Below are positions 26,597 to 38,843 of a stretch of 64,000 nt of DNA, in pieces. The translations under genes were made by a program, and so were the position numbers. Source of the stretch: Kryptolebias marmoratus (Eukaryota; Chordata; Actinopteri; Cyprinodontiformes; Rivulidae); NCBI RefSeq assembly GCF_001649575.2, contig NC_051431.1:25488303-25552302 (forward strand). The letters run 5' to 3'. Position 1 is the first letter of the stretch. The number at the start of each line of letters is the position of its first letter. The notes beneath the pieces are model-generated. The model made no database searches. It worked only from the letters and a program-made list of their open reading frames with translations, and was not told where the DNA came from.

Positions 26597-29296
26597 CAAT
26601 GGATATTAAAGGAACTAATGTGTGATCAAGTTTACCCAGACTGTAAAGTTTTTAAAGTTGAGTTTTAGGAAGTGGTTAGTTCTGCCAATGAGACACTGGT
26701 CACACAGAACAACACAGCCACAACTGAGAACAACAACTCTGGAGTCACACATTTTTGGGAGTGCTCGTATGAAAAACGAAGCCTGACAATAGCTCAACCA
26801 GTGTCTTTCTTTGAGTTTAAACAATGTGTATTAGACCTAGTCACAGAACAAGGGCACGATTATATCATAATGTAGACAAAATCTATACTGCATTTATAAG
26901 ACTACGAGACAAAAATCTGGTCAAGTACCCACCTGAGACAGTGCAGGGGGCCTGGTGGAGATATCCGGGCCACGCTGGCCCCATTGACGGTACTTAGCTG
27001 AACCTCAGACACGTAAAGAGTGATGGAGGATGACTGCAGACGAGTCTTCACTACTTCCAGTGGACAAGTCAATATGGCTCCTACCGTACCCCCACATCTG
27101 GCACAAAGACATGAAGGGGAGATGGTAAAAATATGTCTCGGTCTCGGCAGAAACACTAAGACTGACAGTTTCAAACCTTCAAAAACATCAAAGACTTTTC
27201 TACTCAGGTGGTTTAAAAAGATTCCAGCCGGTGCTTAGTACAAATCAAATAAATTAATTAATGAATGGTTCCACATTGTCCATTTACTTCAGGGTATAAA
27301 ACAATATTGTGACATAGCAAATACATGCTAATATGGGTTATCTGTCTATCTTTAAGAAAAGAACAATTTTACAATGCCTCTGATCAATAAAGCAAAGGCA
27401 CACTATACTATACAAGCAAAGTTCCTCCACGTCTGCAACTCTATATTTTATCTATGGCTGGTAATAAATTATCTATGTTGAAGGTTCTTGGAGAATAATT
27501 GTTGCTTCTGCATTCTTGAATCAAACTTCAAAAGATTCTTAGTGTCTATTTCCAGCATAATTAATATTCCAAGCTAAAGCAGCTCAGTGATTTTACAGAA
27601 GTCACCAGCTCGAATATGCAATCTTAGAAAGCCTGATAAGGGTACAAAACAATGCTGACATAAATGAGCTGCTCCTGGAAAGACTGGGTTGGCGCTGGGT
27701 GGTGCTGGGTAGGGCGAGACGAGGAGTTATCTCTCCTTATGGTTAATTTTCAACCCGTACCAAAGCAAAGAGAGAAAGTCCCGTCAAAGCAGTTTTTGGC
27801 AGACGTAAGGTAAGAGAGGACATGTGGCCTCTGTAGGGGGACACGGGACACTAGGGTAGTCTCAACATGTACAAATGAGTTCACGTTTGAATTCTGTCCG
27901 TCACACTGTGGAGGTTTTCTTAGTGTGGTCCTCCTCGTGATCCTCAGAATAAATGTTACAGAGCTAACATGTCTGAGCTCCCCTCTTCTGAATAAGGGTT
28001 CCTTTATAATGGATTTATTAATGCTTCATACGAAGATTATTCACGTGTTTGTAAACACTCAAAGCACTAAGAATTATTTATCAAACAGTTATAAAACACT
28101 GTTCGTTCGCTGAAGCTGGCTCACTATTTGGCCGGCTCAAGTACTGCATTTTTATTTATTCACGTAAATCAAACTTATTGCTACTTTTTCTGCCTACATA
28201 AGAAACATTTGGATATACAGACGCTCACAGTGCTCGGGTTAAGGTACTGACAGAAGCTTGTTATTTAAAGTCTGAATTACAAAGAAATTTTAAAAAGTAC
28301 ATAAAAAGCACATGGCCTTGGCAAACAACGAGCCTGCTTCAATGCATGAACAGTGTTTTTTACGTGATTGTTAATGCTTTAGAAAGTGTTTACAAACAAA
28401 TAACTTATCCAATAAACTTTTTACAAATGAATCCTTACTGGGAAGCAGTACCAAACAAAGCACTCTTAGTGTTGCTTATCAAAGTTTCATATTGTTTATC
28501 TTTTAAATCTTGCATTAGGAGAACAAAGATTTTAACTATAAGTAAAGCGTTTAGTGTTATATTACCCTGCTTGAACATAAAGGGTCAAATATTCTGATTT
28601 TTTTTTTTTTTTACTTTTTGACTGTTTGTTCAAATACAAAATTTGAACAAACAATGTCACTTCCCAAAGTTGTGTGTGTTAAAACCTTAATAAAAGTTCA
28701 TTCTTTCAACAACAACTGCTCTAAGTTGAGGGAAATATGTTTAGCTGGTGTTCAGCCTTGGTGGAAGAGTACAGAACATGAAATGCACCACAGCAAGACA
28801 GTTCAGATTTCAGCTCATCTAAAAGCACAAGCCTGTTATGGTGCACTTCAGGCCGATGCACAGATGACACACGGTCGGCTTCTTGCAGCAGTGGTTATAT
28901 TTGGTAGTTTTACAAACGCTGACAGTTTTGAAGAATAATAGAGAATATCAGTGCTGCTACACAGACGGGAAAGCGGGATGCGCGATCACAAACCTCCCAT
29001 TTTCATTCATATGGTTAAAGTGTCATTGAATGTCAACTCGGGAGCTCAAGCTTAGTTAGCTCTAAATGTCCGACACATTCGAGCTTTACCTCTTTTTTTC
29101 AAAGTTATCATTATGACACTGACAAAACCCCAGAGTTACACGAGCAACACAACTGCAAATGTCCCTAAAAACGAACAGCTTCGCTGGCTAATATCTGCTA
29201 GCATTGAGCGTGCAGCTAGCTAGCACGAGAGTATATGACTGAAGAACATACTCACCCTCCAGCAAACAGATGAACTAAGGTATCTCTTTGACTCAT
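16318..29296 (-). CDS. slc25a36: Mitochondrial pyrimidine nucleotide carrier SLC25A36 (PNC2), complete, 7 coding exons
   Basis: Coding exons in transcription order are 29296-29256, 27097-26933, 25277-25200, 22305-22205, 19260-19194, 16890-16601 and 16511-16318. Every junction is AG/GT and the phases match, giving 936 nt: 311 codons plus TAA, the usual length of vertebrate SLC25A36. The protein starts [14 protein letters not shown]. It carries the three mitochondrial-carrier signatures: PLEVVK (residues 26-31), PIWLIK (138-143) and PHEVIR (246-251). The Trp in the second signature is typical of the nucleotide-carrier branch. Family knowledge: six-helix inner-membrane carrier exchanging cytosine, uracil and guanine nucleotides between matrix and cytosol. 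Sequence such as [10 protein letters not shown] and [17 protein letters not shown] fits SLC25A36 rather than the paralogue SLC25A33. I cannot say which teleost duplicate (a or b) it is. No frameshift or missing signature residue was seen. Confidence 0.96.
16601..16890 (-). CDS. slc25a36: slc25a36 coding exon 6
   Basis: 290 nt, the longest exon. Acceptor CCTTTTCCAG/GA and donor CTCATG/GTGAGAG. Encodes residues 151-248, including [20 protein letters not shown] and the acidic spacer [13 protein letters not shown] before the third repeat. Confidence 0.96.
17515..19188 (+). mobile_element. Decayed Tc1/mariner-like transposon in slc25a36 intron 5, split by a nested insertion
   Basis: The left part (17515-18076) has a Tc1-type end (attctgttgccttacaac) followed by plus-strand transposase remnants such as ATGAAGACCAAGGAACTCTC and CAGATCAGGGTTGGGT. 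The frame is broken by several stops. The right part (18682-19188) continues with transposase-like DNA (aaggagctgcagcagtttta) and a Tc1-type terminus (ggggttgaatactt). The middle of the transposase is deleted, so the copy is dead. A 597-bp element sits inside it. Confidence 0.75.
18081..18677. mobile_element. TTAA-flanked non-autonomous DNA element nested in the Tc1 remnant
   Basis: The ends form an inverted repeat: left TGTCATACTCCATAAGAAG and right, read in reverse complement, TGTCATACTCCATGAGAAG. Direct TTAA copies flank it at 18077-18080 and 18678-18681. A TTAA target is typical of piggyBac or Kolobok elements; which one is inference. No transposase frame is present, so it is a MITE-like passenger. 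Confidence 0.65.
19194..19260 (-). CDS. slc25a36: slc25a36 coding exon 5
   Basis: 67 nt. Acceptor CCCTTTTTAG/GT and donor GCAAG/GTGAGT. Encodes the second signature [15 protein letters not shown] Tc1-like remnant begins within a few bases of the donor (see findings). Confidence 0.94.
20690..21935 (-). pseudogene. Tc1/mariner-like transposase pseudogene in slc25a36 intron 4
   Basis: The minus strand at 21304-21180 reads [19 protein letters not shown] then TDDTKVEIF, which is the DDE-transposase stretch of fish Tc1-like elements. Further transposase-derived sequence continues to about 21690 with stops and frameshifts. The right end (atgccctgatatgtaaaacc near 21880) resembles a Tc1 terminal repeat. 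Non-functional. Confidence 0.75.
22205..22305 (-). CDS. slc25a36: slc25a36 coding exon 4
   Basis: 101 nt. Acceptor TTCCAACAG/A and donor GGCAG/GTAAGT. Encodes [17 protein letters not shown] and the start of the second carrier repeat. Confidence 0.94.
22445..23040 (+). mobile_element. Second Tc1-like remnant, slc25a36 intron 3
   Basis: Begins with a Tc1-type end (acagtagatctaaaaagtgt). It retains plus-strand transposase fragments such as TGGTCTAATGAAACCAAAAC and CCACAGTGAAACACGGTGG with large internal deletions. No intact frame. Confidence 0.65.
24376..24660 (-). repeat. SINE-like interspersed repeat, slc25a36 intron 3
   Basis: Matches the fish repeat beginning ggtaaatggactatacttat with caaagccctttacaacac and ttcagtgtcttgcccaggga. 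In better copies known from other fish the right end is a reversed tRNA-like head. Here that end is degenerate, so family and orientation are only probable. Confidence 0.5.
25200..25277 (-). CDS. slc25a36: slc25a36 coding exon 3
   Basis: 78 nt. Donor TTCCAG/GTAATT. Encodes [20 protein letters not shown], the conserved FRGLGPN stretch that ends the first carrier repeat. Too short to appear as a long open frame, so it was found by homology and phase. Confidence 0.94.
26558..26596. repeat. (AT)n(GT)n microsatellite
   Basis: Compound dinucleotide run in intron 2 of slc25a36. Confidence 0.9.
26933..27097 (-). CDS. slc25a36: slc25a36 coding exon 2
   Basis: 165 nt. Acceptor TTTGTGCCAG/A and donor CTCAG/GTGGGT. 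Encodes the first carrier signature [10 protein letters not shown] and the first matrix loop. Confidence 0.95.
27098..29255 (-). other. slc25a36 intron 1, no recognised element
   Basis: The longest stretch of this gene without a recognised repeat. It has short AT-rich open frames on the plus strand but no protein similarity I can name. Confidence 0.6.
29256..29296 (-). CDS. slc25a36: slc25a36 coding exon 1
   Basis: Contains the ATG at 29296 and encodes residues 1-13 plus two bases of codon 14. The donor reads GGAGG/GTGAGTATG. The start is fixed by homology ([13 protein letters not shown]) and by its place inside a GC-rich promoter region. Confidence 0.95.
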
Positions 29297-29830
29297 TGTG
29301 TATCATATTCGGAAACCGTTCGCGGAGCACCATGCGAGAACAGCGGGAGCGTGGGGTGAGGAGACAGGGGGGGACGAGACCCCTGAAAAGCGAGTAAATG
29401 TCCCTCGGTGCGTGTCTGTTGTGGTCGAGGTCAGCTGCGTAACGAGGTAACAGCTAACTTAGCTAACTCGCGTTAGCTTCCAAAGCTAACTGGTTTCCGG
29501 TGCTAAAGGTAGATGTTGGAGGACCAGCTTGCCGTCGTCTCCTTTTGAAACGGGACGGAGCTTCGCCACGGTGTGCGCATCTGCAGTGTTTTGGATTAAT
29601 TTCAGTCTTGTAGCATTACGAGAACTGGGCTGCTACTTTTGACCTCCTCACGTTGGCGTGTTTTGCTTCTCAGAGTGCTCGGGGAGAGGGTCAGGTCGCA
29701 CTGTTTATTGTCGAATGGGAAGCCGCAAAACAGTGGCCGTGATTGGCTGAGGCACCCCTTGAGCCCGCCCCGTCACTACTCTTTCACGTGATACTCGCTT
29801 TTATTTTGAAGGGCGGAGATCATTACTGAA
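29297..29830 (-). promoter_or_regulatory. slc25a36 promoter and 5' UTR, GC-rich
   Basis: The 530 bp upstream of the start codon are much richer in G, C and CpG than the surroundings. They contain a CCAAT element (ATTGG at 29742-29746), a GC box (cccgcccc at about 29764-29771) and an E-box CACGTG at 29785-29790. No TATA box is evident. This looks like a housekeeping CpG-island promoter. The transcription start is not determined. Confidence 0.6.
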
Positions 29831-30059
29831 AGGACGACATGAGAGAAGTGTGTGTGTGTGTATGGGGGGTTGATGTGAAATAAACAAACAAATAAAGAAG
29901 CAAATAAAAAGTCACGAGACATGAACCATTTTATTGCCCGCCGCCCGTGTCTGTGTGTGTGTATTAAAATACATATCTATGGCGTCTGTGTGTGTATGTG
30001 TGTTTGTCTTTTACCAAAATATCTCATGGAATAACTGGAATTTTAAAGAAACTTCCAGA

Positions 30060-30330
30060 AGGTATTTACTGGATGCACATCTACAACTGGTAAACCTTGC
30101 ATCCATCCAGTCCAACTCAACATGGCCGATACAGCCAACTGACCTTAAAAAGCACTAAAATGACTATAACTCTGTCAGTTTAACAAATATTAGGCTAACA
30201 TTTGACGTAGTGGTAGCTGAAAGTCATCCACATATTGTGAGGGTCACATCTCACAATATCACATGAGGTAGTGCATAATGTTATTTTCAAGGTTTGACCA
30301 AAATGGATTTCTTAACATAAGTTGGTTTAA
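30060..30330 (-). repeat. Palindrome-ended repeat, copy E
   Basis: Reverse-oriented single unit (tggatgcacatctacaactg, then ttgacgtagtggtagctga) just upstream of slc25a36. Confidence 0.7.
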
Positions 30331-30959
30331 AAGTCTAGCATGAAAAGTGTCCAGGGACATGCACTCCTTCAGTTTTGTTCTAGATCCATAGTAAAAAAAA
30401 CTAATAATAGTTGGTAACATGTAACATTATTAAAAGTTTTGTAACAAAAAGGCTAAAATGCAGATAAAAAACTTTTGTTGCTGTACCCAGACTGAAGTCA
30501 TCACAATCAGTTTTAATTATTTAGTACCTAAATATTTAATACAATATTTCATTTTATAATTACTATGGGCAACAGGTTTTTTAGTAGGGAAATAAATATA
30601 TAACTGAGGTTAGAAAGTCAAGTTTACACAGAAATTAGGGATTTTAAATGCTGAATGAAAAACACATGCCCCTTAATTTTATCATTATAGTTGCTTTTCT
30701 AACTTTCCAGATCATGTGCCACTATTTCTTCTGTAATCACATTACCGCTAATTACGAAGAGAAAAAGGGCATGACAGTTGTCGGAAGTCATTATTCTGGC
30801 TGAGTAAATTTTCTTCATTTTATAGAAAAAAAGTGCAGACTGTAGTCACCATCTTACTCTTACAGTATAAATTAGTATAATACATTGATAGCTGGGGATC
30901 ATATCTGTGAAATGCATAAAATAATTTAAATGGAGTAGTAAGTAATAAAAAGCAAGTAA

Positions 30960-31294
30960 TAAAAACAAAATGCAATGGTTTGCATATCTGACAAACCCAT
31001 ATTTTATTTGCAGTGGAGCACAGTCAACATATCAAACAAATGTTCAAACTAAGAAACTGTACATTTAAAAAAAACAGGTCTGATTCTGTTCTGGACATCC
31101 CTGCATGGACTCAGGAACACCTCCATTAATCATTGTCTGTAAACACAGTTCACTGTACCATCCACTAATGCTGTTTAAAGCTCTATTATCCAAAGAAGAA
31201 AGCACCATCCCGAAACAGAGCTGTCTCCTCTGGACCAAAGTGCCTTTAAAATGGTCTGAGGCAAAGTGGGAAACTGTTCTGAGGTCAAATTAAT

Positions 31295-31361
<67 letters not shown>

Positions 31362-31560
31362 TGCAAACCACATCCTCCATACTAAACAGAAGTGGGACTA
31401 TCTGACCTGTTATCAGCGCACAGTTTAAAAGCTTGCCTCTCTGATGGTATGGGAGTGCATTAGTGTCTATGACATAGACAGCTTACACATATTGAAAGGC
31501 ACCATCAGTGCCGTAGCGTGAAGAGACCCTCTCCCCACAAAGCGTGTAAAGTAACAGTGA
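30960..31560 (+). mobile_element. Tc1/mariner-superfamily transposon remnant with internal deletion
   Basis: The left part has the terminal motif (aaacccatattttatttgca) and plus-strand transposase fragments such as CATCCCTGCATGGACTCAGG and GGTCTGAGGCAAAGTGGGAA. The right part has TCTCTGATGGTATGGGAGTG. An (AT)n/(T)n run (31299-31362) has expanded inside it. No intact frame. Confidence 0.7.
31299..31362. repeat. (AT)n followed by T-run
   Basis: Simple repeat inside the transposon remnant. It also generates a spurious Ile-Tyr minus-strand frame. Confidence 0.95.
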
Positions 31561-31569
31561 TTACATCAA

Positions 31570-33118
31570 CAGAGAATCACTCTTCTTTATGGCACTCAAA
31601 TTTTTTATTTAATTTTTTTTTTTATTATTGGCACAATCAGCAATTAAACATTAAAATTGCATAGTTGAAACTTTGGATTCAGTTATATTTTTGACCATTT
31701 AAATAATTTTTAAAATAAATGTTTCAATAATCATTTACAAACTTGTTACTAAAAGTCTTCTTCATTCTTCCGCATTTGACTCTTAAAACTTATGAGATAC
31801 ATCAGTAATAACCAGTCCAATATTTCACAATACAGCTGCCTGCCATCTGGGTGTCCTTCCTCCTCGAGGATATCTGGACCTGCCGTGCCTTCTGCTGATT
31901 CAGTTCTTTGTATCCCATCCAGAAACATCGGGACTTCCTTCTCCTGGTTCTCCTACGAGCTCTGAGTATCCACTGGGATACTCCACCGCATCCACCCAAC
32001 GGTGCCAAGCGGTGGCACCTACGGTCTGGATGCTCTTCATTGTGATATCTGCCAGTTTTCTCCACCTACTAGTTCTTTGTTTATTCCTGTCTGTCTCTAA
32101 GGATGGGACATGACTGCTTTATGGTTGAACATCCTCAAAGACCAATCACGCTCTATTCCCTTTCTTCGGTGGCTACAGAGATGTCATTGGACACCAAACC
32201 ACTCTGTTCATGAGTTGGAATCCTTAATGGTTACCTGGGTGTCATTGCTGACACCACCCTTTGCAACTCTTGAATCCCGTTCGAAACTCATTTCTTACTC
32301 TGTCCCTGCTGAGCTATGAATACTGGATACATGAGGTTGGAGCGTCTGTGAGGAAAATATATTTGCTCTGTTTGTTTTGGCTGACGATGCAGAGGGCAAC
32401 AACGTCTTGGTTCAGTCATCTGTCTGGAAATAGTCAAATAAAATGTTAGTGTGAACTTTGAGAGCAAACATTCTTCTGTGGCTTTTGCTTGGCCTCTGAG
32501 CACAAACAGACACAGCTAAAGGTCAGCAGCCAGAGCCTTTTCTGTACTAAAGAAAAATAGAACCAAGTACAAACACTTGCAAAATCGACTTTACATAAAT
32601 ATGGCATACATTATAAATATGACATACATTTTACAGTTTCTATTTATTTATCTTTTGAGGGGGAGAGAATGTTAAAAACCAAGGTAATGAATGTTTAAAT
32701 CAAGTTTACTTTACAAGTTTACTTTTTTATTGCAAAAAATCCAATGTAATGTAATTTTCTAGTTAAAAAAAGTTAGACTTTTCACTTCAACTATCACAGA
32801 CCGTTCTAGCCTTTACTGGAATATTACCGCACTTCTCTGTAAAAGTTGCACATCATTTGATATTTTTAACTACTGCACAAAGGCAACTCTATTTCAAATA
32901 TATTCAAGAACTTTACCCCCTTTAGAAACCAACATTCGTCCAGTAATCTTTTTGTAATATAAATATACTTACTGATAGGGTAATGAAATAAAAGCACAGA
33001 ATCCAAGCTGAATTTTAGTAAAATAAAAGTCAACAAACTCTAGTTTTCATCCTTAATTTTACTGAATCCCCTCCCCCTCACCAATGCCCATACAATTGCT
33101 TTTGTTTATTGAAGTCCC
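31570..33118. other. Intergenic, no recognised gene
   Basis: The minus-strand frame at 31802-32065 is Arg/Lys-rich and may be decayed retroelement sequence, but I cannot match it to a family. The rest is AT-rich. Confidence 0.45.
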
Positions 33119-33748
33119 AGCATTTTTTGAACAAACGCACATCAGCAGCAGCTTAGTTTTAAAATAAGATTTTTTTTATTATGAGAAGGGACAGAGTTAT
33201 AGCTGCTTTGGTCAAATCTTGTGAGTTACGTTATGCACGATCTCCTGCAAAATCTTGATTACGCTCACCTACCACAAAACATTTTAGCTCAATATCTGTA
33301 AAACTGACTTGAGTTATAGCCATTTATGTGTTTGCTAAGGTTGATCTTATAGTGGTTTTGAATTGGATTAACTCCAAAAGTTAATCAGTTGTAGATGTAC
33401 ATTGAGAGATTACGTTCTGACTTCACTGGTTGGAGATGTTTTGCTAACAGAGTTGACTCCAATAGTTAGTGGCAAAGTTTCAAAAGCAGATATTGCGTGA
33501 TTAGTTAGAGCTTGGAGTATAAATTGGGGATGACGCTCAGCTTCTGCCACACCTAATTCTAGGTTTTAGATGCTCAGCTGTGGTGGCCATCTTGAATGGG
33601 TCTGACTTCAAAGCTGATCAGTCAGTCGTAGATGTACATACAGTGATTACTGTCTGAGAGTTTTATTAAAATCAGTTTAATTGTTCGTCAGATAGTTTGC
33701 AAACACAACAGACAAACACACAGACACGGGCAAAAAGCATTACATAAA
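33119..33748 (+). repeat. Palindrome-ended repeat, copy F
   Basis: A decayed palindrome (gcattttttgaacaaacgc) lies at the left end. Two body units follow (from 33270 and 33530) and the tail is aacacacagacacgggcaaa. Confidence 0.75.
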
Positions 33749-33749
33749 A

Positions 33750-36490
33750 AATTATGGAACAAATATAAAACACAAACATAAACTCATGAAACATTTAACA
33801 ACTCAGAGCAAGCATATGAGCAGTTGTTTGACAACCATATTAGGGTGTGCCCTTATAAAGAAAATTGATTTGGGGAATCCCTCTCTCTGAAGTAATCCCT
33901 TACAACGTCTGTCTCACTACAAAAGGTACAATATATTTCCTGCTTTCTAGAAATACAGATTATTATGTTGCATGTGTTAGGTTTTCATGAATGTAACTAC
34001 TGAAGTTATACACTCACGGTGATGTACGCATAGAGGCTTTATGGTTTACTTTTAAATGTTTAGTTATATTTCACTCTGACAGAGAATTACAAATCCCATT
34101 CATGACAAATCTATATATTCAATAAAAAATACTCCTGTGTTTCTATATTTTTTTTAGGTTTTGTTAGTTACAAATGCTAAAAAAACAAAACACTTGTCTA
34201 TTTCTCAGTTAAAAGCATTTCTGGAACATCTGCAGTTGGTCAACACAACATCAATGATTAACCACTATTTGACCATTTGGGCTACTGAACCTTTAACTTT
34301 GTTGGCAAAAACATTAAACCAACTAAGGAAAATCTGTTCAGAAAATAGTCTGTTACGATTTTCAGGGAACTCGGTGTAACACATGTGACTATAGAGCAGT
34401 CAGTGGTTACAGAGGTGCTCACATGTTCTGTGGCATCTTTAGACCCGGATCATGCTTTAGGACAGTCACAGCATTGTAGGTAGTATGAGCAGACTTGGTG
34501 CCTCTGTGCACACTACAAGGAATGCACAACAGGATGAACTCCCTTGCTGGCGTCTGTATGGTTGAACATTATGAAAAGAAACAAACAAAACAGGAAGAAC
34601 ATTTGTGAGCATGTAATTCACTTTATGTATATGTACACATTTTAACACAAGCCTCTTGATTGGTGCACTCTGTGTGACAATATACCTAACTTTATTCCTA
34701 ACTGCCTGCAAAATGCACCCCAAAGACGAGATACAAACTGTTGTTAAAAAAACAAAATGTCATCCGGGAAAGCATGAAGTGGGAAAATCTCCTTAGGTGG
34801 ATCTCATACATCTTATTGGCAGTAGGCAGCTTCTTGAGGAACCATATGAGTCATTTTAGAGCATCTATCTAATGGTGAGAATGACAGAAAAAACATTACA
34901 TGATGGCAACCCAGTTATTACAGCCATGGATGTGTGAGACCTCAGGAAATGAGTTATTGTTTGGGGCCGAAGAAGACCAGCAAAAGGTTGCAGAGAAAAT
35001 TTAGTCTGGGCACCACAAAGGACAGGCAGAGACAAACTTCTTGACATCTTGACTTAGTAACGATCACTAGAATCAGCTCCGAAAAACAGAAACAGTTTAA
35101 TGACTTCTGTTTTGTGTTTCTCTCTTATATATTGCATGTCACAATGTAATTTTTTAGCTTATTTCTTTGTGAAGCTCTTTTGTGTGTATAAATACACTTT
35201 TACTTACATGGTTCTTCTGTTCCTCTTTCAGTTTATCTCCTGGTATTGTCCCTTCACATGAGTTCATTTGTTAATCACGACGTGACAGAAAATGTCGTTG
35301 TTTGGGAGCTGATGGAGCTTTCCAAACTTTCCAAAATAATGTTCATACACAAACCCCAGTTCTGAATGAGATGAAGCACAAAAGTCATGGATGTCGAGCA
35401 GCAAGGCACGGAGAAGTGCTAAACATTTTTTTCTTTGACTTTCAGGGGGATTGTGAGATTTTAGAAATAAAACAGAAGAGACTGGATGGGACTGGTGAAA
35501 TATTAGGAACGTGCTACAGAGACAAGGCTGTAAAATATATTCAAGGCTCCAACACTTCTTGACGTGGTTTCGAACTAGAATGACTGAGACTGTGGACAAT
35601 GCAGGCTGGAGTTAAGAAGGATCAGCTCAATACAGCTCGGTTCTGCTCAATTCAAAATAAAAATTGGTGCAAATTGGTAAGATCTGCTTGGCTTTATTTA
35701 TTTATTTTTCTAATAGTTCATTTATAATTGTTCAGTTTTTAGATAAAACGCTGATAGTCATGTTATCAGTGTCACAAGAACTTGGTCATGAGTGAAAGCA
35801 TAACACCAATGAACTGAGCAGAAAAAATGTATATACTAGTGTCATTAAATAAAATGTCAAGGCATTCATAAAGGATGTATAATGTGAAGCATATGTGTTT
35901 AACCAGCTGCGTTTAAGTAAGAAAGACTTTCCTTTGGGTAGTTAGAAGAAGAGCATGACAGTATTCTCTGTTAATATTGTGATAAAGGCAACTCAAGATT
36001 ACCTGAAAAAGAATCAGAGCAGAAATTAAAACCTCACTTTGTACATTAGAGCATATGTCAACATCCCCTGATGTTTATTTCTGATCTCAAAAACAACAGC
36101 ATTGGCTTAAAACTATACTTAGTATATATGTAAAGCAAGAACAAACTGAGGACTCGTGCAAAATTCTATTCTTAATTTCGTAAAGGCTTTCACGTGTCAA
36201 CACAAATACACAAACATAGGCATGCCATTCCCAATCAAGCACGCCAGCGTTGTCATCCCTGTCCCATGACTTCCATTGAAGCAGAGTAGACTGGGAAGGG
36301 AACGCATCAAGCTAAGTGGTTGCACGTTTAAGCAGTTCCACTCATATGACTGCCATACCTCCAGATATTACTGCTGAAGGAGAGGGTGGAAGCTTCACAC
36401 AATGACCCACTGAAGGCCCAGAAGCTTCCAGTGGATCACCTAAAGTCTGGTGTGTTTAGGCACCCGTCTACAGAAAATGGAGCTACAGCA
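33750..36490. other. Intergenic, no recognised gene
   Basis: Several 60-110 codon frames (34161, 34466, 35264) on both strands without recognisable domains or splice structure. Confidence 0.45.
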
Positions 36491-36493
36491 GAA

Positions 36494-36636
36494 CATCCAT
36501 CCATCCATCCATCCATCCATCCATCCATCCATCCATCCATCCATCCATCCATCCATCCATCCATCCATCCATCCATCCATCCATCCATCCATCCATCCAT
36601 CCATCCATCCATCCATCCATCCATCCATCCATCCAT
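36494..36636. repeat. (CATC)n tetranucleotide microsatellite, about 36 units
   Basis: Uninterrupted run of about 143 bp. It opens reading frames on both strands (His-Pro-Ser-Ile and Met-Asp-Gly-Trp repeats) that are not genes. Confidence 0.98.
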
Positions 36637-36639
36637 TTA

Positions 36640-37990
36640 CTTTACCTTTCTAAGACAAGACATGTCATAAGACATGTTGTTATCAGCAACACAAACAATT
36701 TGGAACTGAATTGAACTTCAAGTTTTTGAATGACCTTTCTTAAATCTAAAAAAAATGTTTTTTTTTCATTTATTGTTTACACAAATATTCAAAGCTATGA
36801 AGCATCAGTGCAAATAACAAAATGCTGAGTTTTGCAAATAATTTGAAAATCATGGTCCCGATTTACTAAAAATGAACTTCTCCCGCATTTAGTTTAAAAT
36901 ATTGAGCATAATTCGCCCCTGCTATCTGCTCAAGGGGTAAAAATGTAAGCTATAAAATTGTAACCTTAAGCTCTATTGGAAACAGCTAAAACAAATATGT
37001 AGGGCCACGGTTGGTTTGAGGACTAAATATTGCCCAGTAAAGAAATAATTAAAAAAAAAACACATATACTGATTGTCATTGCATCTTCTCATTGCCACTC
37101 AGCCTAAAAAGGAAAAGTAAAATTAAATAAGTAAATAAAACTGGACTTTTTTGTTCAGGATTTTTTTGTTTGCACCCTCTAATTCCAGAGGAAAAGTGGA
37201 AACCTCCTCCTCTCCTGCACAACTGCAGACTGTGGAATGGGCTGCCCTCAATGCAACCCAACCCATTGAAAGATGAGGACAAGTGTATGTGCTTTGGTTT
37301 AAAAAGTAACTAAAATAATTCTCCTAGACCAATGAGCACGGACATTTTACAAAATCAATAAGAAACCTGGGGGACATCATGAATAGTAGCTACAGAAGAT
37401 AAGCAAATTTTTTTTGTTGGACAAAGGAAGAATTAGAAACAGCTTCTGCTAAATATAAACATGGAAAGTTCAACCTGAATATTTCCCCTTCAGAGTAAAA
37501 TTTTGATGCTTTTGTCAGCTGACTGTGTATCAAACTGAAACGTACGGCAACATCATCTTAAAACCAGGAGAGCTGAGAAAGGTCACCTGAAAACGAGAAC
37601 AGACAATATCCTGTTTTATCCTTATTCAAATTAGTTTTATACTTTTCATTTGATACTTACAAATATTATTTGTAAACCTTTAAAGTTTTAAATGTTTTAA
37701 AGTACACTAAACCTTTGCTTTTGATTTTAAAATTTTAATGGTTTTAAATTGATCAGATTGTGTTTTTAACTATTTAAACATGTTGTTTATTGTTTTATAG
37801 ACTATTATTAAAAGCTTAGAATCTGAGTTTTGTTTAATAAGACTAACACTTAGAAAGTCATAAGCTACACTTTTAATTCTATATGTTTAATGACTATATT
37901 ATAGTACATAAACCTTTAATAAAGTGCTATTCAAGCTTTTCTAAACACAAACCAAAGCTGACCTTTTTTCCATTTAATAAATAAAAGCCC
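36640..37990. other. Intergenic, nothing recognised
   Basis: AT-rich, with no repeat or gene that I can support. Confidence 0.5.
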
Positions 37991-37992
37991 AA

Positions 37993-38200
37993 GCATTTCT
38001 TGAAGGAATGCCCATTGAGATTGTATTATCATGAAAAGAATGACAGGGTTTCAGTCTTTTTGGTTAGACCTTAAAAATGATGTTAGGCGCAACTGAAGTG
38101 TAAGTTGGGGATGACTCTCAGTTACTACCACACCAAATTTTTGCTCGATATTTGTAAAACAGAGTGAGTTATGACCATTTTTGTGGCCATCTTAAATCTG
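37993..38200 (+). repeat. Palindrome-ended repeat, copy G (truncated)
   Basis: Near-perfect palindrome gcatttcttgaaggaatgc at 37993-38011, followed by the head and the first part of the body (tcagttactaccacaccaaa). The rest is lost. Confidence 0.75.
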
Positions 38201-38843
38201 TTAATGGTCCAGAAACACCCTGACTCTGTGCAGTATACAGGTTTGTCTCTTTGCCTCCAACCAGACCAGACTGTTCTGTTGTTTGTGTCACCTGACTGTG
38301 AGCGAGAGGCCTGATCTGAGGTCAGCGGTGCACAAACGCTCATTCACATCAGCCCGCTGGAATCAGAAGCATGGTGAACACCTGCGACAGTGCCAGGAAA
38401 TATCCATTTCACTCATACGTAATGTTTCGATCCAAAAATACACACCATCTAACAACTGTTTGTATGCAATAACAAGAAAAAAATGCACCAAACATGTTTC
38501 TTTCTTGTTATTGTTAAAGAGCAGCAAAATGGTTTTGCCGTTGTCGCCACAGATGGAAGAGTTTGCCCGTTTCTGAGGTGCTGTGTCTCCAGAGAAAAAT
38601 GTGTTTACACACAGATCAGAGCTGGGAAGGAAAGGTCACGGTCTGAGGATCTGTTAGGTAAAATTAACATACAGAAAGTGCAAACTGCTTCTTAAAGATA
38701 CAACAAACAATGGTCAGCGTGTATCTCTGCTGAACACTGACGACACGTTCAGGAAGAAACATCATGTAGAAACTGTCTCAGATGAGAATTACATCGCGCT
38801 TTTTAATAAACATGAAATAATAACTGATATATAACTAATAAAA

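Noticed and set aside
28346..28938. Two plus-strand frames of 83 and 106 codons in slc25a36 intron 1
   Set aside because: Low-complexity AT-rich translation, antisense to the gene, no similarity that I can name.
36386..36670. Long frames of His-Pro-Ser-Ile and Met-Asp-Gly-Trp repeats on both strands
   Set aside because: They are translations of the (CATC)n microsatellite, which is open in several frames. No coding context.
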